This document shows, piece by piece, positions 45,985-54,508 of a DNA stretch of 64,000 bases (positions within the stretch are counted from its first letter, which is position 1; each line of letters begins with the position of its first letter). The DNA comes from Saccharothrix carnea. Its GTDB lineage: Bacteria > Actinomycetota > Actinomycetes > Mycobacteriales > Pseudonocardiaceae. The stretch covers positions 124,001 through 188,000 of the forward strand of contig NZ_PYAX01000008.1 of the NCBI RefSeq assembly GCF_003014735.1, in the 5' to 3' direction. The notes under the pieces are model-generated. The model saw only the letters and a program-made list of their open reading frames with translations, was not told the origin of the DNA and searched no databases. The translations under genes and the position numbers were made by a program.

Positions 45985-47189
45985 GAACCGGCCTCCGCGG
46001 TGCGCTTGGGCCGGAAGACCCAGTTGCGCAGCAACAGGAAGCGCAGCACGGTGGCGAGGAGGTTGGCGCCGACGACCGCGACCAGCTCGGCCGGGCCGCC
46101 CGGCGCGGCGAACAGGTGCAGCAGGGCCAGCGAGCCGCTGGTCAGCGCGAGGCCGAGGCCGAACACGAGCAGGCCCTCGAACTGGTGGCGGCCCGCGCCG
46201 CGCCGACCGCGCACGCCGAAGGTGAACCGGCGGTTGGCCGCGGTGTTGGCGATGGCGGTGACCAGCAGCGCCACCAGGTTCGCGCCCTGCGCGCCGAGCC
46301 CGCCGCGCAGCGACACGAACAGCAGCAGGTAGGTCACCGTGCTGAGCACGCCGACCGCGGCGAACCGGACCAGCTGCTTGACCAGCCCGGCGGGTACGCC
46401 CGGTGCCCGCGGCTCCAGCGGTTCCCGGCCCAGCTGGGCGCGGAGCTCGCCGATCGGGATCCGCCCGGTCACCAGGCCGCGGGCCACCCGGGCGACGCCC
46501 TTCAGGTCGGCCACCGCGGTCGACACGATGTCCACCCGGCTGTCCGGGTCGTCGACCCAGTCCACCGGCACCTCGTGGATCCGCGCGCCCGCGCGTTCGG
46601 CGAGCACCAGCAGTTCGGTGTCGAAGAACCACCCGGTGTCCTCGACGTGCGGCAGCAACCGCCGGGCGACGTCGGCCCGGATCGCCTTGAACCCGCACTG
46701 CGCGTCGGTGAACCGGGTCGCGAGCGTGCCGCGCAGGATCAGGTTGTAGCAGCGGGAGACGAACTCCCGCTTCGGCCCGCGCACCACCCGCGCGCCGCGC
46801 GCCAGCCTGCTGCCGATCGCCAGGTCGGAGTGCCCGGAGATCAGCGACGCGACCAGTGGCGCGAGCGCGGCCAGGTCCGTGGACAGGTCCACGTCCATGT
46901 ACGCCAGCACGGCGGCGTCCGACGCGGTCCACACCGCTTTCAGCGCCCGGCCGCGGCCCTTCTCCGCCAGGTGCACCGCGGACACCCCGGGCAGCTCGCG
47001 GGCCAGCTCGTCGGCGACGGCCCGCGTGCCGTCCGTGCTCGCGTTGTTCGCGATGGTGATCCGGAACGTGTAGGGGAACGTCCGCGTGAGGTCGGCGTGC
47101 AGCTTGCGCACGCAGGGCGCGAGGTCGAGCTCCTCGTTGAACACGGGCACCACCACGTCGAGCACGGTGGTCGTCGTGAGCGTGGTCAT
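45981..47189 (-). CDS. GT2 glycosyltransferase fused to GtrA domain
   Basis: 402 residues. Residues 1-235 form a GT-A glycosyltransferase of the dolichyl-phosphate-glucose/mannose synthase kind: LDVVVPVFNEELDL, YMDVDLSTDLAAL (DxD) and DAQCGFKAIRADVARRLL. Residues from about 275 on are a GtrA-like four-helix domain (RFAAVGVLSTVTYLL, AANRRFTFGV). Such fusions make polyprenyl-phosphate sugar and help flip it, supplying the flanking GT39 enzymes. ATG at 47189 has AAGGTGGG just upstream; an ATG at 47231 overlapping the preceding stop is the alternative. Confidence 0.9.
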   Translation of the reverse strand: MTTLTTTTVLDVVVPVFNEELDLAPCVRKLHADLTRTFPYTFRITIANNASTDGTRAVADELARELPGVSAVHLAEKGRGRALKAVWTASDAAVLAYMDVDLSTDLAALAPLVASLISGHSDLAIGSRLARGARVVRGPKREFVSRCYNLILRGTLATRFTDAQCGFKAIRADVARRLLPHVEDTGWFFDTELLVLAERAGARIHEVPVDWVDDPDSRVDIVSTAVADLKGVARVARGLVTGRIPIGELRAQLGREPLEPRAPGVPAGLVKQLVRFAAVGVLSTVTYLLLFVSLRGGLGAQGANLVALLVTAIANTAANRRFTFGVRGRRGAGRHQFEGLLVFGLGLALTSGSLALLHLFAAPGGPAELVAVVGANLLATVLRFLLLRNWVFRPKRTAEAGS

Positions 47190-47227
47190 GAGCCCACCTT
47201 CGAGCGCTTGGCTGGGCGGCTCGTGTG

Positions 47228-49018
47228 TCATCGCTGTGCGCCCGCTGTGAGGTCGTAGACGTCCACGCCGTCCACGGTCGTCGCGGTGAACGTGTCCGCC
47301 ACCCACTCGGCGATCCGCCGGGACGCGTCACTGCCGGTCTCCGCGGGCATCAGGGCGCCGCCGAGGAAGTAGTGGATCAGTCCACTTCGGACCATCTCCT
47401 GGAACTCCTCCAGCGTGGGTGCCGGATCCGTGCCGTTGAACCCGCCGACTGCCAGCACCGGCTCGCCGCTGCCGAGCTGGTACCCGGCCGCGTTGTTCGA
47501 GCCGACGGCCGCCGCCGCCCAGGTGAACCCCTCGCTGTCCCGCAGCAGACCGACCAGCCCGGCACCCGGTGTCGGCGCGTGGAGCAGGCCGCCCATCCCG
47601 CCACCGCCGCCGACGTTGTTCACGGTGCCACCGGGTCCCATGAGGACCAGCCCGCCGGGCCGGTTCGTCACCGCCGGTCCGGCGCTGGGGATCGCGCCCG
47701 AGTGCGGTGTCGCGGCGGTGGCCACCGAGTAGGCGCCCGGTCCGAGCAGCGCGGCGACCACGGCGACCGGCACGACGACCGCCGAGGGCACGGTCGAGGC
47801 GAGGAACAGCCCCACCGCGGCGATCAGGCCCAGGACCAGCACGAGCGCGGCCAGCGCCGTGGACCAGTCCAACAGCAGCAGGTAGCACTGGAGCGCGGTC
47901 ACGGCCAGCGCGCCGGACAGCGCCGCCGCCGCGACGGGTTCCTGCCGCCTGCGCCACAACGCGACCGCGCCGATCCCGATCAGCGCGCCGATCGCCGGTG
48001 CCAGCGCCACCGTGTAGTAGGCGTGGATGATGCCGTTCATGAAGCTGAAGACCACGGCGGTGACCACCAGCCAGCCGCCCCACAGCGCGAGCCCGACCCG
48101 TTCGGCGGCCCGACCCGCCCACCACCCGGCGGCGAGCAGGACCAGCGCGGTCGGCAGCAACCAGGCGATCTGGCCGCCCATCTCGTCGCCGAGCAGCCTG
48201 GCCCACCCGCCCGAGCCCCACCCGCCACCGCCGACGCTGCCGATCTCCTCACCGGTCAGCCGGCCGAGCCCGTTGTAGCCCAACGCCAACTCCAGGACGC
48301 TGTTCTCCTGCGACCCGCCGATGTAAGGCCGTGACCCGGCGGGCAGCAGTTCCACCACCAGCACCCACCAGCCACCGGCCACGACCACCGCGCCCAGCGC
48401 CGCGCCGAGGTGCCACAGCTTGCGCAACACCGGGGCGGGCGCGAACGCCAGGTACACCAACCCGAACGCGGGCAGCACCAGGAACGCCTGGAGCATCTTG
48501 GCCAGGAACGCGAAACCGACCGCGACACCGGCGAGCGCCAACCACCGCGCCGACGCCTTCTCCGTGGCGCGGACCGTGCAGTACGCGCCCGCCACCAGGA
48601 GCAGCACCATCAGCGCGTCCGGGTTGTTGAACCGGAACATCAGCACCGCCACCGGCGTCAACGCCAGCACCGCGCCCGCGACCAACCCGGCGGCCGCGCC
48701 GGCCGTGCGCTTCACCGTGGCGTACAACAGCGACACGCTCGCCACGCCCATCAACGCCTGCGGCACCAGGACGCTCCACGCGTCGACGCCGAACAGCCGG
48801 GCCGACAACCCCATGACCCAGGTCGCCGCGGGAGTCTTGTCGACGGTGATCCCGCCCGCCGGGTCGGTCGCGCCGAAGAACCACGCGTGCCAGCTCTCGG
48901 CACCGGCCTGGGCGGCGGCGGAGTAGTAGGCGTTGGCCCAACCGGAGTCGCCCAACCGCCACAGGTACAACACCGCCGTCCCGGCCAACAGCAGCAACAG
49001 GGGGAGTCTCGCTCGCAT
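47228..49018 (-). CDS. GT39/ArnT-like membrane glycosyltransferase, copy 1
   Basis: 596 residues, closely related to the copy at 44155-45984: SGWANAYYSAAAQAGAESW, GGITVDKTPAATWVMG, LTPVAVLMFRFNNPDALMVLL, YIGGSQENSVLELALGYNGLGRL and the DPAPTLEEF tail. It should move a sugar from a lipid carrier to a cell-wall or surface acceptor on the outside of the membrane. It is first in a three-gene operon; 78 bases upstream is the sensor kinase stop, and this gap holds a direct-repeat array that looks like a response-regulator site. Confidence 0.9.
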   Translation of the reverse strand: MRARLPLLLLLAGTAVLYLWRLGDSGWANAYYSAAAQAGAESWHAWFFGATDPAGGITVDKTPAATWVMGLSARLFGVDAWSVLVPQALMGVASVSLLYATVKRTAGAAAGLVAGAVLALTPVAVLMFRFNNPDALMVLLLVAGAYCTVRATEKASARWLALAGVAVGFAFLAKMLQAFLVLPAFGLVYLAFAPAPVLRKLWHLGAALGAVVVAGGWWVLVVELLPAGSRPYIGGSQENSVLELALGYNGLGRLTGEEIGSVGGGGWGSGGWARLLGDEMGGQIAWLLPTALVLLAAGWWAGRAAERVGLALWGGWLVVTAVVFSFMNGIIHAYYTVALAPAIGALIGIGAVALWRRRQEPVAAAALSGALAVTALQCYLLLLDWSTALAALVLVLGLIAAVGLFLASTVPSAVVVPVAVVAALLGPGAYSVATAATPHSGAIPSAGPAVTNRPGGLVLMGPGGTVNNVGGGGGMGGLLHAPTPGAGLVGLLRDSEGFTWAAAAVGSNNAAGYQLGSGEPVLAVGGFNGTDPAPTLEEFQEMVRSGLIHYFLGGALMPAETGSDASRRIAEWVADTFTATTVDGVDVYDLTAGAQR

Positions 49019-49051
49019 GGACCCGAGCGTGTCGGCGGACCCTGGGCGGTC

Positions 49052-49079
49052 CTTGTGCCGCGCCTGTGAGCCGGCTGTG
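49052..49079 (+). promoter_or_regulatory. Response-regulator box array A (upstream of GT operon)
   Basis: Half-sites CTTGTG (49052-49057), CCTGTG (49063-49068) and GCTGTG (49074-49079) repeat every 11 bases, the spacing of tandem sites for OmpR/PhoB-type regulators. The array lies 34-61 bases upstream of the ATG at 49018. It shares CTGTG half-sites with arrays at 51296 and 51352. Confidence 0.7.
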
Positions 49080-49096
49080 CGTGATCTAGCGCGGCA

Positions 49097-50545
49097 CTAG
49101 CGCGGTAGGTGCACGGTGAACGTGGTCCGGCCCGGCCTGCTCGCCAATCGCACGGACCCGTGGTGCGAGGCCACGACGGCGGCCACGATCGACAGGCCCA
49201 GCCCCGTGCTCCCGGCGGCCCGGGACCGGGACACCTCGCCCCGGCTGAACCGCTCGAACACCTCGGCCTGCCGACCGGCCGGGATGCCGGGGCCGTCGTC
49301 GCTCACCGACACCCGCACCCCCCTCTCCACAGTGGACAGCGAGGTGGTGACGGTGGTGCCCGGCGGTGTGTGCGTGCGCGCGTTGGACAGCAGGTTGGCC
49401 AGCACCTGGTGCAGCTTGTCCGCGTCACCGGTCACCTGCACCGCGTCGGGCGGCAGCTCCAGCCGCCACTCGTGGTCCGGCCCGGCGATCCGGGCGTCGC
49501 TGACCGTGTCGACCACCAGCCGCGACACGTCGACCGGGTCACGGGCCAGCGGGCGCCCGGCGTCCAGCCGGGCCAGCAGCAGCAGGTCCTCGACCAGCGA
49601 CGTCATCCGCACCGCCTCGGACTCCACCCGCCGCATGGCGTGCCCGATCTGCGCCGGCACCTCGTCGGACGTGCGGCGGGTCAGCTCGGCGTAACCGCGG
49701 ATGGCGGCCAGGGGAGTGCGCAGCTCGTGGCTGGCGTCCGCGACGAACTGCCGGACCCTGGTCTCGCTGGCGTGCCTGGCCTCCAGCGCGCTGCCGACGT
49801 GCCCGAGCATCCGGTTCAGCGCGAGACCGACCTGGCCGACCTCGGTGTCGGGATCGGCGTACTCGTCGGGCACGCGTTCGGCCAGCGCCACCTCGCCCTC
49901 GTGCAGTGGCAGCTCGGCCACCCGGCTCGCGGTCGCGGCGACCCGTTCCAGCGGGAGCAGCGTGCGGCGCACGATCAGCGCGCCCGCCAGGCTCACCGCG
50001 ATCAACCCGGCCAGCGCCACCCCACCGACGATCCACCCCATCCGCCACACCGTGCTGTCCACCTCGTCCAGCGGCAGGCCGGTCACCAGCTTGTCCCCGA
50101 ACCGCGTGGTGGTCGCGATCATCCGGTGGTCGCCCAGCTCCTCGCCCAGCCAGACGGTGCGCGGCTTGCCGTCCGCGGGCACGTCCTCGGCCCGCGCCAT
50201 CACGTCGGTCGACAGCGCGGTCGGGTCACCGGTGTCCGACCTGAGCCGCCCGGCGTTGGTGCCGCCGTCGTACCGCTTGATCAGCAGCAGCGTGCCGGGC
50301 CGGAACCCCGGGCCGTCCAGCGGGCCGGGCAGGCCGTCTGGCATCGGCGGCGGCGCCTCCCGCCTCGCCTTGGCCGCCGACTCGACGAGCTGGCCGTCCA
50401 CCTGGCGGATCAGGGAGTCCCGCAGCGCGAACCCCGTCGCCACCCCGATGATCGCGCACACCACCGCCAGCATGACGACCTGCGCGACGACCAGCCGCGT
50501 GCGCAGCGGCAGGCGCCGGCGGTCAGGACGAGGGCTTGAGGACAT
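49097..50545 (-). CDS. Sensor histidine kinase of two-component system
   Basis: 482 residues. Membrane helix at about 17-41, extracytoplasmic sensor region to about 167, second helix 168-193, HAMP domain, then DASHELRTPLAAIRGYAEL with phospho-acceptor His273, N box NLLSNARTHTP, DDGPGIP and FERFSRGEVSRSRAAGSTGLGLSI. It is a canonical class I kinase whose sensor domain I do not recognise (Pro-rich, with RYDGG). It starts 23 bases inside the end of the response-regulator gene and is followed by the glycosyltransferase operon, whose products it probably controls in response to an envelope signal. Confidence 0.95.
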   Translation of the reverse strand: MSSSPRPDRRRLPLRTRLVVAQVVMLAVVCAIIGVATGFALRDSLIRQVDGQLVESAAKARREAPPPMPDGLPGPLDGPGFRPGTLLLIKRYDGGTNAGRLRSDTGDPTALSTDVMARAEDVPADGKPRTVWLGEELGDHRMIATTTRFGDKLVTGLPLDEVDSTVWRMGWIVGGVALAGLIAVSLAGALIVRRTLLPLERVAATASRVAELPLHEGEVALAERVPDEYADPDTEVGQVGLALNRMLGHVGSALEARHASETRVRQFVADASHELRTPLAAIRGYAELTRRTSDEVPAQIGHAMRRVESEAVRMTSLVEDLLLLARLDAGRPLARDPVDVSRLVVDTVSDARIAGPDHEWRLELPPDAVQVTGDADKLHQVLANLLSNARTHTPPGTTVTTSLSTVERGVRVSVSDDGPGIPAGRQAEVFERFSRGEVSRSRAAGSTGLGLSIVAAVVASHHGSVRLASRPGRTTFTVHLPR

Positions 50546-51263
50546 AGCCCGCGCCCCGCATCGTGTGGATCATGGGCGTCCGGCCCGCGTCGATCTTCTT
50601 GCGCAGGTAGGAGATGTACAGCTCGACGATGTTGGCCTGCCCGCCGAAGTCGTAGCTCCACACCCGGTCGAGGATCTGCGCCTTCGACAGCACCCGCCGG
50701 GGGTTGCGCATCAGGAACCGCAGCAGCTCGAACTCGGTCGCGGTGAGGTCGACGGACGTGCCGCCGCGGCGCACCTCGCGCGTCTCCTCGTCCAGCACCA
50801 GGTCGCCGACCACCAGCTCGGTGCCCGCGCCCGCCTCGGTGACGCCGGTGCGGCGCAGCAGGGCGCGCAGCCGCAGCACGACCTCCTCCAGGCTGAACGG
50901 CTTGGTCACGTAGTCGTCGCCGCCCGCGGTGAGCCCGGCGATCCGGTCCTCCACCGCGTCCTTCGCGGTGAGGAACAGCACCGGCAGGCCGGGCAGGTCC
51001 GCGCGCAGCCGGCGCAGCACCTCCAGCCCGTCGAAGTCGGGCAGCATCACGTCCAGCACCACCACGTCGGGCCGGAACTCGCGCGCGGTGCGCACGGCGG
51101 ACGTGCCGTCCAGCGCGGTGCGGACCTCCCAGCGCTCCATCCGCAACGCCATGGACATCAGCTCGGCCAACGTGGACTCGTCGTCCACCACGAGGACCCG
51201 CACCGGACTGCCGTCCGGGCGGCGGAGCTGCGGGGAGTTCCCCGGAGCGGACACCGGTCGCAT
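50523..51263 (-). CDS. OmpR-family response regulator
   Basis: 246 residues. Receiver domain with VRVLVVDDES, phosphorylated Asp71 (VVVLDVMLPD), Thr99 and Lys121 (TKPF); C-terminal winged helix with LTATEFELLRFLMRNPRRVLSK and ISYLRKKID...RTMRGAGY-like ending (HTMRGAGYVLKP). It is paired with the kinase encoded downstream by a 23-base overlap. ATG at 51263 has GGGAGC directly upstream; a further ATG nine codons upstream is possible. The 170-base gap to the divergent secreted-protein gene contains two CTGTG repeat arrays, which suggests autoregulation. Confidence 0.95.
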   Translation of the reverse strand: MRPVSAPGNSPQLRRPDGSPVRVLVVDDESTLAELMSMALRMERWEVRTALDGTSAVRTAREFRPDVVVLDVMLPDFDGLEVLRRLRADLPGLPVLFLTAKDAVEDRIAGLTAGGDDYVTKPFSLEEVVLRLRALLRRTGVTEAGAGTELVVGDLVLDEETREVRRGGTSVDLTATEFELLRFLMRNPRRVLSKAQILDRVWSYDFGGQANIVELYISYLRKKIDAGRTPMIHTMRGAGYVLKPSS

Positions 51264-51295
51264 GCTCCCATCCTGGCCGCGGCCCATGAGACGGA

Positions 51296-51323
51296 CCTGT
51301 GCCGATCCTGTGTACCGGCTGTG
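51296..51323 (+). promoter_or_regulatory. Response-regulator box array B (upstream of the regulator gene)
   Basis: CCTGTG (51296-51301), CCTGTG (51307-51312) and GCTGTG (51318-51323) are exactly 11 bases apart. The array lies 33-60 bases upstream of the response-regulator ATG at 51263, the same distance and orientation as array A before its gene. Confidence 0.72.
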
Positions 51324-51351
51324 AAGCCGCGCGACCTGCCGTGAGCGCGCG

Positions 51352-51412
51352 CACAGCCGTCGTGACCCGCACGCACAGCCGCCGCCCAAGGGCCGCACAG
51401 CCCGCTCACAGG
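51352..51412 (-). promoter_or_regulatory. Response-regulator box array C (upstream of the secreted protein gene)
   Basis: The same half-site in reverse orientation, CACAGC, at 51352, 51374 and 51396, and CACAGG at 51407. All are in phase with an 11-base period (degenerate sites at 51363 and 51385). The array ends 22 bases before the ATG at 51435, pointing towards that gene as arrays A and B point towards theirs. Confidence 0.68.
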
Positions 51413-51434
51413 CTCGCCCGCGACGGTGGTCGCC

Positions 51435-52007
51435 ATGACTACCGAAACCGAGCAGCAACCGACGTGGGGTGACGAGCCGCCGCCACGTCCCGCCGCTGCG
51501 GGCACCGGCTGGAACGGCCGCAAGACCCTCGCCGCGGTCGCGATCGCCGTCGGCATCGCCGCCGTGGGCGGTGGCGTCATCTACGCCGCGAGCAACTCCG
51601 ACGCGGCACAGGGCATGCGCGGGCCCGGCGGCTACGGCCGGGGCAACGGCGGGCTCGTGATCATGGGCGGGCCGTTCGGCGACACCCAGCACGGCGAGTT
51701 CCAGAACGGCGAGGTCACCGAGGTCGGCGACACGTCCATCACGGTGAAGAGCGCGGACGGGTTCAGCGAGACCTACAAGATCGACGACGACACGCAGGTC
51801 AACGGCGGTCAGGGCGACCTGGACGACATCGCGGAGGGCGACGTCGTGACCGTCGTCGCGTCCGAGGCCTCCGATGGCGAAGCCACCGCGGACAGCATCA
51901 TGGAGGGCAACGTGCAACGCGGCGGGCCGGTGCGGAAGCAGGGCGACGGCCAACCACCGGCCGAACAGGACTCGACCGACCAGCGAGGTACCCCGCCGAC
52001 CCGGTAG
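51435..52007 (+). CDS. Membrane-anchored DUF5666-like protein
   Basis: 190 residues. A short cytoplasmic N-terminus, one membrane helix (about residues 30-52), a Gly-rich stretch, and a small beta domain with GEVTEVGDTSITVKSADG and YKIDDDTQVNGG, the pattern of DUF5666-type OB-like domains. Its function is unknown. It is divergent from the response-regulator gene and preceded by a long array of CTGTG repeats, so it is probably the main output or a feedback sensor of the system. The acidic, Gln/Pro-rich tail is exported. Confidence 0.82.
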   Translation: MTTETEQQPTWGDEPPPRPAAAGTGWNGRKTLAAVAIAVGIAAVGGGVIYAASNSDAAQGMRGPGGYGRGNGGLVIMGGPFGDTQHGEFQNGEVTEVGDTSITVKSADGFSETYKIDDDTQVNGGQGDLDDIAEGDVVTVVASEASDGEATADSIMEGNVQRGGPVRKQGDGQPPAEQDSTDQRGTPPTR

Positions 52008-52018
52008 AACTACCCGGT

Positions 52019-52681
52019 ATGACCAGACTGGCGCTCTCGGCACTGTTGGCAGCACTGGCCCTGCTCGGGGCGGCGCCCCAGGCGCTCGCCCACACCGACC
52101 TGGTGTCCAGCGACCCGGCGAACGGCGCCTCGGTGCCGCAGCGGCCCACCCGGCTCACGTTGACGTTCACCGAGCCGGTGCCCGCCGAGAGCGCCACGGT
52201 CACCGTCACCGGCGCGGACGGCAGCGCGTGGCCGATGGGTGAGATCACCGCGGACGGCGCGACGCTGACCGTGCCGGTGCCGGAGAACGCGGCACCCGCC
52301 GGGCCGTACACGGTGTCGTGGATGGTCGAGTCGCTGGACGGCGACTTCGTCGACGGCACGTTCGCCTTCACGCTGACCGCGCCACCGGCACCGCAGCCAC
52401 CAGCCGCCACCACGCCCGCCGCGCCGCCCGCCGTGACGTCGGAGGACGCGGCACCCACCTCGTCCTCCTCCGCCGCGACCGGCTCGGTGGCCACGATCAC
52501 CGCCGTGGCCACCGGCACCTCGACCCCCGCGGCCGGCTCCGGCTCGGACGGCGACGGCGGCGTGCCGCTGTGGGTGTGGATCCTGGTCGCGGCCGTGCTG
52601 TCGGTGATCGGCATCGCGGTCGGCGTCGGGCTGAACCGGCGGGCCCGAGGCGGGGCAGCCGGCGAAAACCCGGCCGAGTAG
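52019..52681 (+). CDS. CopC-like exported protein with altered copper site
   Basis: 220 residues. Signal peptide to QALA, so the mature chain starts with His (HTDLVSSDPANG), the usual first Cu(II) ligand of CopC. The beta-sandwich CopC domain follows (RLTLTFTEPVP, YTVSWMVESLDGD). The second conserved motif, normally DGH, reads DGD: the His ligand is Asp. A Pro/Ala/Thr-rich linker (about 60 residues) and a C-terminal membrane helix anchor it. It lacks the CopD part. Copper binding may be weakened or changed. It is 11 bases after the DUF5666-like gene and may be cotranscribed. Confidence 0.88.
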   Translation: MTRLALSALLAALALLGAAPQALAHTDLVSSDPANGASVPQRPTRLTLTFTEPVPAESATVTVTGADGSAWPMGEITADGATLTVPVPENAAPAGPYTVSWMVESLDGDFVDGTFAFTLTAPPAPQPPAATTPAAPPAVTSEDAAPTSSSSAATGSVATITAVATGTSTPAAGSGSDGDGGVPLWVWILVAAVLSVIGIAVGVGLNRRARGGAAGENPAE

Positions 52682-52708
52682 TCAACCGTCAATGGCTACG
52701 GTCGGCCC

Positions 52709-54508
52709 ATGACCGGATCTCCTCTGCACCGCCGCGCCCTGCTCGCGGGCGGTGGCGCGGCCGTGCTCGCCGCCGCCGGGTTCCGCACGGCGGCGCACGC
52801 CGCACCGGACGACCGGGCCGGCGGCCGGCGGTTCACCCTCACCGTCCTCGGCACCACCGACCTGCACGGCAACGTGTTCAACTGGGACTACTTCGCCGAC
52901 CGGGAGTTCGACGACGCCGCGCACAACGACGTCGGCCTGGCGAAGCTGTCCACCCTGGTCAAGGCCGTCCGGCGGGAACGCGGCGCGCACCGCACGCTGC
53001 TGATCGACGCGGGCGACACCATCCAGGGCACGCCGCTGGCCTACTACTACGCCAAGGTGGAGCCCATCGGCCGCCGCCGCGTGCACCCGATGGCCGCCGC
53101 GATGAACGAGCTGGGCTACGACGCCGCCGCGCTCGGCAACCACGAGTTCAACTACGGCATCCCCCTGCTGCGGGCGTTCGAGAAGCAGCTGGACTTCCCG
53201 CTGCTGGCCGCGAACGCGATCGACTCGGCCACCGGCGAGCCCGCGTTCCGCCCGTACGTGGTCAAGACCGTGTGGCGCACCGGCGCCGCGCCGCTGCGGG
53301 TCGGCATCCTCGGCCTGACCAACCCGGGCATCGCGATCTGGGACAAGGCGCACGTCGACGGGAAGATGACGTTCCCCGGAGTGCTGGAGCAGGCCCGCGA
53401 GTGGGTGCCGAAGGTGCGCGCGGCGGGCGCGGACCTCGTGGTGGTCGCCGCGCACTCCGGCGCCGACCTGTCGTCGTCGCTGGGCGACCTGCTGCCGTTC
53501 CCGGAGAACTGCTCCGCGCTGGTCGCCGAGGAGGTGCCGGGCATCGACGCGATCCTGGTCGGCCACGCGCACACCGAGATCGCGCAGCGGTTCGTCACCA
53601 ACAAGGCCACCGGCAGGCAGGTGCTGCTGACCGAGCCGCTGTTCTGGGGCAAGCGGCTGAGCCTGATGGAGTTCGACCTGGTGTGGTCGCCGGGGCGGGG
53701 CTGGCGGGCCGAGGCGTCCCGGGCCCAGGTGCTCAACACCAACACCGTGCCGGAGGACCCGGTCGTGGTGCGGCGGCTGCGTGACGACCACGACAAGGTG
53801 GTCGCCTACGTCAACTCCAAGATCGGCACGTCGAAGTCGGCGATGTCCGCCGCGACCGCCCGGTACGAGGACACCGCCGCGCTCGACTTCGTGAACCTCG
53901 TGCAGGGCGAGGCGCTGAAGGCGTCGCTGACCGAGGCGCTGCCGGTGCTGTCGCTGGCGTCGCCGTTCAACAAGGCGGCGGCGATCCCGGCCGGTGACGT
54001 GTCGGTGCGCGACGTGGCCGGGCTCTACGTCTTCGACAACACGCTGGTGGGCGTGCGGCTCACCGGGGCGCAGCTCAAGGACTACCTGGAGCGGTCGGCG
54101 GGCTACTTCAAGGCGGTGACGTCCGCGGGACCGCACCAGCCGGACGCGCTGACCAACGCGGGCGGCACACCGGACTACCTCTACGACGTGGCCGCGGGCC
54201 TGGACGCGCCGCTGACCTACGACATCGACCTGGCCCGGCCGGTCGGTCAGCGGATCACCGGGCTGGCCTACGGCGGCGCGGCGGTGACGGCGGAGCAGGC
54301 GTTCGCGGTGGCGGTGAACAACTACCGGCAGTCCGGCGGCGGCAACTTCCCGCACATCGCCACCGCGCCCGTGCTGCACAACCGGCAGCTGGAGATCCGG
54401 CAGCTGATCATCGACTGGGTGCGCGAGCAGGGCGAGATCGACCCGGCCGCGTTCCACCGCGCCGACTGGCGGCTGGTCGTCGACGGCACGCCGGTGGTGG
54501 TCGGGTGA
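52709..54508 (+). CDS. Exported metallophosphatase/5'-nucleotidase-like protein
   Basis: 599 residues. Tat-like signal (HRRALLAGGGAAVLAAAGF). Metallophosphoesterase domain: LGTTDLHGNVFN, DAGDTIQGTPLA, LGNHEFNYG, AAHSGAD and GHAHTEI, the complete metal-ligand set. The C-terminal 5'-nucleotidase domain has VALNFVNLVQ-like ALDFVNLVQGEAL and VNNYRQSGGGNFP. It should release phosphate from extracellular nucleotides or cyclic nucleotides (UshA/CpdB-like). A GTGA overlap couples the next gene, a DNA glycosylase, which is functionally unrelated. Confidence 0.93.
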   Translation: MTGSPLHRRALLAGGGAAVLAAAGFRTAAHAAPDDRAGGRRFTLTVLGTTDLHGNVFNWDYFADREFDDAAHNDVGLAKLSTLVKAVRRERGAHRTLLIDAGDTIQGTPLAYYYAKVEPIGRRRVHPMAAAMNELGYDAAALGNHEFNYGIPLLRAFEKQLDFPLLAANAIDSATGEPAFRPYVVKTVWRTGAAPLRVGILGLTNPGIAIWDKAHVDGKMTFPGVLEQAREWVPKVRAAGADLVVVAAHSGADLSSSLGDLLPFPENCSALVAEEVPGIDAILVGHAHTEIAQRFVTNKATGRQVLLTEPLFWGKRLSLMEFDLVWSPGRGWRAEASRAQVLNTNTVPEDPVVVRRLRDDHDKVVAYVNSKIGTSKSAMSAATARYEDTAALDFVNLVQGEALKASLTEALPVLSLASPFNKAAAIPAGDVSVRDVAGLYVFDNTLVGVRLTGAQLKDYLERSAGYFKAVTSAGPHQPDALTNAGGTPDYLYDVAAGLDAPLTYDIDLARPVGQRITGLAYGGAAVTAEQAFAVAVNNYRQSGGGNFPHIATAPVLHNRQLEIRQLIIDWVREQGEIDPAAFHRADWRLVVDGTPVVVG

